Positions 1 to 5,766 of a DNA stretch of 6,651 bases are shown one piece after another (within the stretch, counting starts at the first letter, position 1; the number at the start of each line of letters is the position of its first letter). The stretch comes from Sulfuricellaceae bacterium (GTDB taxonomy: Bacteria; Pseudomonadota; Gammaproteobacteria; Burkholderiales; UBA9220): positions 1 to 6,651 of the forward strand of contig JAIOJO010000241.1 of the NCBI GenBank assembly GCA_019911985.1, in the 5' to 3' direction. Below the pieces are notes generated by a model. It had not been told where the DNA came from. It worked only from the letters and a program-made list of their open reading frames with translations, and did not search any database. Made by a program: the position numbers and the translations under genes.

Positions 1-1055
1 AGCTGCGACAGCACGTCGCCGATCGAACCGCTGTCCATGGAAGCGCCGAAGAACAAATCGAGGGTTTGCGCAAACTCGCGCTGGGTGCACACCTTGTACA
101 CCAGCTTGCGGTGCTTGGGGAACACGTTGGCAACGATGCGCGAGGCGATCACGCTTTCCGGGTCGGGCGTGAGGATCACCAAGCCCTCCTGCGTTTCCTC
201 CAAGGGCAGCCACTGGCTGGTTTCGACGTAGTCGCGCTTCAAGTTGGCCAGCAGATCGGCCGGCTTGATCCGGTCCGCGCGGAAGGGCTCGGCGGCCACG
301 CGAAAAAAGGCGGAATAGGCTTTGTGCAGCGCGTCACTGCTGACCTGGAATTCGTCGATCAGCACATCTTCCAGGCTCAAGGATTTCTTGCGCGCGGACC
401 GCATCGCCAGATCGAGCTCGTCCGCCGAAATCACATTATCCGAAACCAAGCCGTCGTACTTCGAGCGCACCAGGTGCAGCGGCTGCTGGCGCTGCTTGAA
501 CGCAATCGCCATGGTCTTGGCGAGTTCCTGCACGCCTTCTTCGGCCAATTGCGGGAAAGGCAGGCCGGACAAGGTATTGATGAGTTGGATCACGCCCAGC
601 AAGCCCTTGTCCTCGGCGTCCACGATAGGCGCCACCAGCATCTGCTTGGTGCGGTAGCCGGTCTTGCTGTCGACATCCTTGAGGAAATGGATGGACGGCG
701 TGAATTTGCCCAATTCGCCGCTATCGTAGACATCGGCGATATTGAGCAATTGGTGGTAAACCCCGACATAGCCGGCAATGCTCTGCGCCGTCAGCGGCAG
801 CTTCAAGTCCTTGAACGCATTCAGGCCGGTTTTGACCTTGGAGACGATGGCGTTTTTCTCTTCGTTCAAGACGTAAATGGTCAGCCGGTCGGCCTCCATC
901 AGGGTGCAAATATCCTTGCTCACCTCCAACATGATTTCGTCAATGTTCTTGGTCGCGTGAATTTTGTTGGCGACGGCTTGCAGCTTGCGGGTAAAAGCAA
1001 GCTTACCGCTGATTTCGGCCAGGTCTTCCGGGCCATTCTGTGGCGTTTTTATCAT
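1..1055 (-). CDS. GAF domain plus GspE/PilB-type N-terminal domain protein (partial, C-terminus beyond left edge)
   Basis: The minus frame opens at ATG 1055 (MIKTPQNG...) and runs without a stop to the left edge, giving 351 codons. Residues about 25-190 form a GAF small-molecule-binding domain, with SIAGYV (92-97), NIADVYD (105-111), DSKTGYRTKQML (129-140) and GVIQLIN (154-160). Residues about 205-340 resemble the N-terminal domain of type II secretion/type IV pilus ATPases (T2SSE_N): a helical ELDLAMRSA...LEDVLIDE part, then WLPLEE (282-287), GLVILTPDP (291-299) and DLFFGAS (333-339). Walker motifs would lie outside the window, so the ATPase identity is inferred. The conserved R and G of c-di-GMP-binding MshEN repeats are not evident. 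The start follows the hydrolase stop by 38 bases and has only a weak Shine-Dalgarno. The frame is open upstream, but ATG 1055 is the only sensible start. The GAF call is firm; the GspE-family call is likely. Confidence 0.78.
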   Translation of the reverse strand, partial: MIKTPQNGPEDLAEISGKLAFTRKLQAVANKIHATKNIDEIMLEVSKDICTLMEADRLTIYVLNEEKNAIVSKVKTGLNAFKDLKLPLTAQSIAGYVGVYHQLLNIADVYDSGELGKFTPSIHFLKDVDSKTGYRTKQMLVAPIVDAEDKGLLGVIQLINTLSGLPFPQLAEEGVQELAKTMAIAFKQRQQPLHLVRSKYDGLVSDNVISADELDLAMRSARKKSLSLEDVLIDEFQVSSDALHKAYSAFFRVAAEPFRADRIKPADLLANLKRDYVETSQWLPLEETQEGLVILTPDPESVIASRIVANVFPKHRKLVYKVCTQREFAQTLDLFFGASMDSGSIGDVLSQ

Positions 1056-1093
1056 CGGAATAGGTGTCTCGTTTTCAGGTTCGAATCCAAAGT

Positions 1094-1858
1094 CTAGAAA
1101 ATAAAAGCCTGGCGGGCTTGCAGCATGCGCGGCGCGGAGATCAGGGAGTAGCCTTCGATTTCCTTCATGATCTGTGCGCTTTCACCGGGTTTTAAATGGC
1201 TTATATACACTTCGGCAGACCGATGCAATTTCTTCAACTCCGCGGCCAAGGTGATCGGGCATAAATGCTTGGAGAGGTCGGCCAAGTCTTTTTCGGCGTT
1301 ACTATAAGCCGTTTCGATAATCAGGTAACGTAGATTGTCGATTCGGTTCACCACGTCCCATAACGCATCGTTGACCGCCGTGTCGCCGCTAAAAACCAAG
1401 CTCGCCGAACCGCTATCGAGTTGGTATCCCACCGCCGGCACGACGTGATTGGCGGGCAGCGCGGTAATTTTACGCCCCGCCAAATCCACTGTCTCGCCCA
1501 AGGCGACAGCCTGAAAGCGTAGCGACGGTTTTTCCGATGTCGGGATGACGCTGAAATCCGGCCATATTTTCCAGTTAAAAACATGCTCCCGCAAAATCCG
1601 CATAGTTTCCGCCAAGCCGTATAGGACAAGCGGCCGGTCGCGAAGATGGGCGACCGTATCGATCAATAGCGGAATACAGGCGATATGATCGAGATGGGAA
1701 TGGGTGATGAAAATGTGGTCGATACGTGCCATGTCCTCGATGCTCAGATCGCACACCCCCGTACCGGCATCGATCAGCACATCGCCGTCGAGCCGCATCG
1801 AGGTGGTTCGCAAGCCTCCGCCGACACCGCCGCTGCATCCGAGTATTTCCAGTTTCAT
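1094..1858 (-). CDS. MBL-fold metallohydrolase, probable class II-type 3',5'-cyclic-nucleotide phosphodiesterase
   Basis: This is a 254-residue cytoplasmic protein starting MKLEILGCSGG, with no signal peptide. The metallo-beta-lactamase signature HSHLDH is at 53-58. Further likely metal or active-site positions are His138 (ANHVVP), Asp159 (FSGDT) and His221 (YISHLKP), so the dinuclear zinc site looks complete. The glycine-rich N-terminal strand, the HxHLDHI signature, the NHxxPAVGY-like segment and the IETAYS segment (181-186) resemble class II cyclic-nucleotide phosphodiesterases and RNase Z-like hydrolases. The PROSITE class II PDE pattern is not matched strictly after HLDHI. The gene lies 13 bases after a class III cyclase, which favours cAMP or another cyclic nucleotide as substrate; this is inference. 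The frame extends upstream to 1939, but those 27 codons overlap the end of the cyclase gene, whereas ATG 1858 has a Shine-Dalgarno and begins exactly at the fold. The fold is near certain and the substrate moderately likely. Confidence 0.88.
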   Translation of the reverse strand: MKLEILGCSGGVGGGLRTTSMRLDGDVLIDAGTGVCDLSIEDMARIDHIFITHSHLDHIACIPLLIDTVAHLRDRPLVLYGLAETMRILREHVFNWKIWPDFSVIPTSEKPSLRFQAVALGETVDLAGRKITALPANHVVPAVGYQLDSGSASLVFSGDTAVNDALWDVVNRIDNLRYLIIETAYSNAEKDLADLSKHLCPITLAAELKKLHRSAEVYISHLKPGESAQIMKEIEGYSLISAPRMLQARQAFIF

Positions 1859-1868
1859 AATCGGCCCG

Positions 1869-1873
1869 CCTTC
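1869..1873 (-). promoter_or_regulatory. Shine-Dalgarno for the MBL hydrolase, overlapping the cyclase stop
   Basis: On the minus strand GAAGG shares its first two bases with the TGA stop of the cyclase and lies 10 bases before ATG 1858. It supports the 1858 start over the longer in-frame extension and suggests translation of the hydrolase is coupled to termination on the cyclase. Confidence 0.5.
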
Positions 1874-4124
1874 ATTTCGTCGTGAACACATATACGCCAT
1901 CCCAATCCGGCGGAGGCGGGTTGGCGCGGTAGAACGCAATGCGGTCGAGGTAAACCTGGTACACGTAGAGGGCGGACTGCTCCTGCAAATCCTTCAATTG
2001 CGCCTCGGCCACCACCCAGTTTTGGCTGCGGAACTGTTGCAGCGCCTGATGAAAATGCTCCACGCTATCGAGCAGTTCCTTGCTCAGCTCTTCACGCAAG
2101 CCGAGCGGCTCGAAAATGGCAACCGGCTCATCCTTGCCTTTTACCCGGACGCGGTCGATCTCGCGATAGGCCACCTCGGGAACGGCCTTCACGGTTTCCT
2201 CTCCCACCAAAATCCCCACCCCGTACTGCTTGGTGATGCCTTCCAGGCGCGCCCCCAGGTTGACCGCATCGCCCATGACCGTGTAAGCCATGCGGAACTG
2301 CGAACCCATGTTGCCGACGCTCATGACGCCGGTATTGACGCCGATGCCGATGCGGATTTCCGGCCAGCCGCGCGCAATGAACTGCGGCCTCAGCACATCC
2401 AGGGTTTTTTGCATATCCAGCGCGGAGAGCACCGCGTTGCGCGCATGGTCGGGGTCGTGCAGCGGCGCGCCCCAAAACGCCATGATCGCGTCGCCGATAT
2501 ACTTGTCGATGGTGCCGCGCCATTTCTGAATCGAGTAGGTCATCGGCGTCATGTACTCGTTCATCAAGCGGCTCAGTTCCTTGGGCTCCATTCCCTCGGA
2601 AATCGTCGTGAAATTCCTCACGTCGGAAAACAGCACGGTCATTGCGCGGCTATCGCCCTCCATCGAAAAATCGCCTGGATTTTTGCTCATTTCGTCCACC
2701 AAATCGGGCGGCACATATTGGCCGAACAGGCCGGTAATTTGCTTCTTCGCCCGCGATTCGATGAAATAACCGTAGGACATGTTGATTAGATAGATGGCCG
2801 ACAGCTCCATCAAAACGCCAGCCAGCGGCAGCACCAAATTCGCCTCCTGCCAAGCCATCAGATTCAGGCCGACGACGATGGCCAGGACCGCAAACGTGAT
2901 AACGGTAGCCCGCAATGGGCTGAGGAAAGGCAGCCATGCGCCCAGCAGCAAGCCCAATACGAGCAGGGTCAGGACATCCGCGGCCAGCACATAGGCGGGC
3001 TTCTGCTTAATGTTGCGATCCAGCGCGCCGGCAATCATATTGGCATGCACCTCCACGCCGGGATAGACCGCGGACACCGGGGTCGAACGCAAATCCATCA
3101 AGCCGGGCGCCGTGGTGCCGACCAAAATGATTTTTCCGCGCAGGCTATCCACCGGCAATCGGCCTTGCAAGACATCCGTGGCGGAGACGTAAGCAAAGCT
3201 CCCCTGCCGCCCGCGGTAAGGCACCAAGGCGTTTACCCGCTCATCCACGGGGATCTGCAGATTGCCCACGCCCAGCCATTCGATGCGGCCGTAATCGTCG
3301 CCGCCCGACTCGCCGTCGTCGGGCAAGCCCGCCACCATCGGCGGGTTGCCTTGCAGGCTGCGCAATACGGCCAAGGGCAAGGATTCATACTCCGCGCCCC
3401 GATACTCGATCAACATCGGAACGCGGCGCGTCACGCCGTCGGCATCGGGATAAGGATTGAAATGGCCTGCGCTGAGCGCGCTTTGCTGGAGCTGGGGCAA
3501 GTTCGCGCCGTATCCGTTCATCGTCACGAAAGGGATGTTCATCCCTTTGAACGTGCCGGCCGGAAATACCGGCGGCGGAAGTAAGCCGCTGGTGCGGACT
3601 TTATTGCCCTCGTTGTCGGAGAAGTAATACCCCAGCACCACCTTGCGCCCCTTGATGTGTTGCGCGAAGACCCGATCGAAATCCAGTTGGCCGCGCAGTT
3701 GCTGCAAGGTCGCGCGATACTGGACATCCCCTTTGAGCTGGGTTTGTTCCAGGGATTCCAGGACGTTCAAGCCCGAGCTTTCGTCCTTCTCGGCGAACAC
3801 CACGTCGAATCCGGCGATCGCCACGTGATAACGGTCGAACAATTGATCCACCAATCGCGCCAATTTATTCCGCGACCATGGCCAACGGCCTTCCTGAGCC
3901 AGGCTTTTTTCATCGATATCGACAATCACGACGCGCCGGTCCTGGGTAGACGGCATCGTCAAATTTAACCGCAAGTCGTAACTAAACGCCTCCATTTGCT
4001 GGATAAAGCGTATGTTCAGCACATGAGCGGCATTCAGCAAAAAGAACAGCACCACGGCCATGCCCAAAACTATGCGTATCGCGCGCTTTTTCACCCTACA
4101 CCCGCTCCGCTCGCGCGCGGCCAC
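1872..4124 (-). CDS. CHASE2-domain class III adenylate/guanylate cyclase (probable adenylate cyclase)
   Basis: This 750-residue inner-membrane receptor cyclase probably converts ATP to cAMP. A first membrane helix (about 17-35) precedes a periplasmic CHASE2 sensor (about 40-375). Its hallmarks are VVIVDIDEKSL (65-75), GRWPWSR (79-85), IAGFDVVF (103-110) and GKIILVGTTAPG (330-341). Three further helices follow (about 379-397, 405-425, 429-450), then a cytoplasmic catalytic domain (about 493-675). Metal-binding Asp501 (FSDVRNFT) and Asp545 (KYIGDAIMAF), purine-contacting Lys541 and Thr615 (YTVMGDAVN), and transition-state Asn622 and Arg626 are all present. A Lys/Thr pair is the adenylate type seen in soluble AC and cyanobacterial CyaC; guanylate cyclases use Glu/Cys. 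One chain carries all residues, so a homodimer is expected. The C-terminal tail (676-750) is helical, perhaps TPR-like, and ends in an aromatic WDGVYVFTTK. The start is uncertain: GTG 4124 gives 750 residues, and GTG 4094 (VKKRAIRIV, GGAG 10 bases upstream) gives 740. The gene begins 33 bases after the FHA gene. Confidence 0.95.
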   Translation of the reverse strand: MAARERSGCRVKKRAIRIVLGMAVVLFFLLNAAHVLNIRFIQQMEAFSYDLRLNLTMPSTQDRRVVIVDIDEKSLAQEGRWPWSRNKLARLVDQLFDRYHVAIAGFDVVFAEKDESSGLNVLESLEQTQLKGDVQYRATLQQLRGQLDFDRVFAQHIKGRKVVLGYYFSDNEGNKVRTSGLLPPPVFPAGTFKGMNIPFVTMNGYGANLPQLQQSALSAGHFNPYPDADGVTRRVPMLIEYRGAEYESLPLAVLRSLQGNPPMVAGLPDDGESGGDDYGRIEWLGVGNLQIPVDERVNALVPYRGRQGSFAYVSATDVLQGRLPVDSLRGKIILVGTTAPGLMDLRSTPVSAVYPGVEVHANMIAGALDRNIKQKPAYVLAADVLTLLVLGLLLGAWLPFLSPLRATVITFAVLAIVVGLNLMAWQEANLVLPLAGVLMELSAIYLINMSYGYFIESRAKKQITGLFGQYVPPDLVDEMSKNPGDFSMEGDSRAMTVLFSDVRNFTTISEGMEPKELSRLMNEYMTPMTYSIQKWRGTIDKYIGDAIMAFWGAPLHDPDHARNAVLSALDMQKTLDVLRPQFIARGWPEIRIGIGVNTGVMSVGNMGSQFRMAYTVMGDAVNLGARLEGITKQYGVGILVGEETVKAVPEVAYREIDRVRVKGKDEPVAIFEPLGLREELSKELLDSVEHFHQALQQFRSQNWVVAEAQLKDLQEQSALYVYQVYLDRIAFYRANPPPPDWDGVYVFTTK

Positions 4125-4131
4125 CTTGCAT
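4096..4131 (-). other. Possible 11-codon leader mini-ORF overlapping the cyclase start
   Basis: On the minus strand ATG 4131 opens a short frame encoding MQGGRARAERV. It ends at TAG 4098-4096, one base before the alternative cyclase start GTG 4094. A TAAGG (4141-4137) sits 5 bases before this ATG, an ideal spacing, while the same TAAGG is 12 bases from the upstream cyclase GTG 4124. The arrangement would fit termination-reinitiation that couples cyclase translation to the leader. It may equally be chance in a short GC-rich stretch, and expression is not shown by the sequence. Confidence 0.2.
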
Positions 4132-4157
4132 TCGCGCCTTATATCGATAAGCCTTTA

Positions 4158-4886
4158 TCATTTAAAGAAAAATTCCATTTTGACCCCTGCCAAATCGATC
4201 ACGTCGTGGTCGCTCAACGGCTTCGCCTGCGCATCCAGCGCGTTCCCGTTCAGCAGGGGGAACTCGTCGCCCAAAACATGGGTGATAAAATAGCCCTGCG
4301 GCCGCCGGGTAATCACCGCCACTTGCACGCCGGGCTTGCCGAGCGAAGTTAAGGTTTTCGTCAATTCGAGTTCCTTGCCCGCGTTTCCGCCCGTCAATAT
4401 CTGCAAGACAGCCGCAGACGGCCCTGCCGGCGCAGGATTGGACACGCTGGCGGACGGCTCGTCCGGCGCGGGACGGGGGAGCGTTTCAGCGCCCCCTTGC
4501 GGCGTTTCCGGCTTGCTTGCCGGGGGGGCGGCAGCCAGCGGGGAAGCCCGCAAAATCATGGTTTTTTCGAAATCCTCGGCTTTATGGCCGGGAACCGCAT
4601 CCGCATTGACATAGGTCAGCGTATGCTTGCCGACCTCTATCACGTCCCCGTTCTGCAAATAATGCTTTTTAACCGGATTGCCATTCACCAGCGTCCCGTT
4701 AGTACTATCCAGATCCTCCAGGAAGGAATCGTTGAGGATAGTCGTAATCATGGCGTGCTCGCTGCTTACGGCTAGGCTATCGATCTGGATATCGTTATGG
4801 GACTTCCGCCCGATCGTAAGGCTCTCTTTGTCGATGCCATATTCTCGCAGCACCTCGCCGTCCAGGCTTAATATCAACTTGGCCAT
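4158..4886 (-). CDS. FHA-domain phosphothreonine-binding protein with a second, degenerate FHA-like domain
   Basis: This is a 242-residue soluble protein with no signal peptide or membrane helix. The N-terminal forkhead-associated domain (about 1-95) keeps the phosphothreonine-binding residues: Gly26-Arg27, the SSEH loop (41-44) and DSTNGTLVNG (60-69). A segment with FEKTMIL (106-112) leads into a Pro/Ala/Ser-rich flexible linker (about 114-157). Residues 158-242 look like a second FHA-type beta-sandwich (VLQILTGGNAGKELEL, LLNGN, DHDVIDLAGVKMEF), but it lacks the GR and SxxH signatures, so it is unlikely to bind phosphothreonine in the usual way. FHA proteins read phosphothreonine marks, and this gene directly follows a Ser/Thr kinase and a PP2C phosphatase, so the kinase or its substrates are the natural partners. 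ATG 4886 has GGGGG 6 bases upstream and lies 58 bases after the phosphatase stop. The FHA call is firm; the degenerate second domain is probable. Confidence 0.94.
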   Translation of the reverse strand: MAKLILSLDGEVLREYGIDKESLTIGRKSHNDIQIDSLAVSSEHAMITTILNDSFLEDLDSTNGTLVNGNPVKKHYLQNGDVIEVGKHTLTYVNADAVPGHKAEDFEKTMILRASPLAAAPPASKPETPQGGAETLPRPAPDEPSASVSNPAPAGPSAAVLQILTGGNAGKELELTKTLTSLGKPGVQVAVITRRPQGYFITHVLGDEFPLLNGNALDAQAKPLSDHDVIDLAGVKMEFFFK

Positions 4887-4944
4887 CGTCTACCCCCACT
4901 GCCTTCCGTGAATCCTTATGATTTAGAGGCTGTCTTATCAGGTT

Positions 4945-5766
4945 CTACATTGCGCCCAACCAGGCGCCGAGCCGGTAAATCCATCCCCGCTTGACCGGAA
5001 AGGGATGCAAAACCCGTACCAGAATAACCGACACATTATCCCGCCCGCCGTTGTCGTTAGCCATCTGGATCAACTGCCGGCCCGCCAGCGGCAAGTTGGC
5101 GCTCAACATATCGAGAGCCAAGCGGATGTCCTCGTCCTCCACCATATCATTCAGCCCGTCGGAACAAAACAGATAAACGTCGCCCGGCAACGCTTCGCTC
5201 ACGCCGATATCCACCTCTACCGTGGGATCGACGCCCAATGCCCGCGTCACCAGATTGCGGTTACTGGAGAATCGGGCTTCCGCCGGTGAAATCATGCCGC
5301 TGTCGATCTGTTCTTGCAACAAAGAATGGTCGCGCGTCATCTGCGTCAAGTTCTCGCCGCGCAGACGGTAGAGACGGGCATCCCCGACATGGGCCACGCA
5401 AATCCGGTTATCGTAAAACAGCGCGCCGACCAGGGTGGTACCCATGCCCGCGTATTGCGGCTGGCTTTGCGCCGCCTGAAAAATCGCGCCGTTTGCGTCA
5501 AGAACCTGGCCCCGCAACAATTCGCCCGGCGCCGCCCCCTTTCCCGCCGGGTCGATATCGCCTTTAGCCAGCGCTTGGCGCAGGCCGTCCGCCACTAAAT
5601 TCACGGCGATCCCGCTCGCCACTTCGCCGGCGTTATACCCCCCCATGCCATCGGCCAGGACGGCAAACCCGAGATCGGCATCCGCTATCACGGCATCCTC
5701 GTTATGGCCGCGCACCGTACCGGGATCGGTCATGCTGAACATTTCCAAGGCGAGTCCGATACTCAT
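4945..5766 (-). CDS. PP2C-family (Stp/PppA-type) Ser/Thr protein phosphatase
   Basis: This 273-residue phosphatase should remove phosphate from Ser/Thr residues in a metal-dependent (Mn/Mg) reaction in the cytoplasm, opposing the adjacent kinase. Bacterial PP2C motifs appear in order: VRGHNEDA (18-25), VLADGMGGYNAGEVAS (36-51), MGTTLVG (108-114), AHVGDARLYRLR (125-136), TRDHSLLQEQ (144-153), NLVTRALG (171-178), CSDGLNDMV (201-209) and GGRDNVSVILV (240-250). Metal-ligand aspartates 24, 39, 203 and 243 are all present, so it looks active. The length is close to the usual 240-260 residues, with an extra C-terminal tail (254-273) rich in aromatic and basic residues. The ATG start overlaps the kinase TGA in an ATGA junction, and a GGGGA within the last kinase codons can serve as its ribosome site, so translation is probably coupled and the two proteins made in a fixed ratio. 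Confidence 0.96.
   Translation of the reverse strand: MSIGLALEMFSMTDPGTVRGHNEDAVIADADLGFAVLADGMGGYNAGEVASGIAVNLVADGLRQALAKGDIDPAGKGAAPGELLRGQVLDANGAIFQAAQSQPQYAGMGTTLVGALFYDNRICVAHVGDARLYRLRGENLTQMTRDHSLLQEQIDSGMISPAEARFSSNRNLVTRALGVDPTVEVDIGVSEALPGDVYLFCSDGLNDMVEDEDIRLALDMLSANLPLAGRQLIQMANDNGGRDNVSVILVRVLHPFPVKRGWIYRLGAWLGAM

Noticed and set aside
213..698. c-di-GMP-binding MshEN motif in the GspE-like N-terminal region
   Set aside because: The region has the right helical pattern, but the conserved Arg and Gly of the binding repeat are replaced (SLSLEDVLIDE) and there is no second repeat, so c-di-GMP binding is not supported.
1078..1088. GGTTCGAATCC, identical to a tRNA T-arm core
   Set aside because: Only two base pairs of the T-stem form, and no acceptor stem, anticodon arm or D-arm surrounds it. 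It straddles the gap between two genes by chance.
66..1097. Plus-strand open frame of 343 codons
   Set aside because: It is antisense to the GAF/GspE-N gene, whose protein shows clear domain motifs. The plus-frame protein is His/Gln/Arg-rich with no recognisable domain, as expected of GC-rich shadow frames.
1859..1939. Longer N-terminus for the MBL hydrolase (27 extra codons)
   Set aside because: It would overlap the cyclase C-terminus in another frame. The fold starts at MKLEILG, and a Shine-Dalgarno precedes ATG 1858.
1704..2789. Plus-strand open frame of 361 codons
   Set aside because: It is antisense to the cyclase catalytic domain and the hydrolase start. Composition is unusual (His/Arg/Ala-rich) and no motif is seen; a shadow frame.
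3045..3584. Plus-strand open frame of 179 codons
   Set aside because: It is antisense to the CHASE2 region and has no motif or credible ribosome site; a shadow frame.
4887..4944. Possible terminator or internal promoter in the largest intergenic gap
   Set aside because: Only a weak GCCT/AGGC pairing with a long loop and no T-run was found, and no -35/-10 pair is recognisable.
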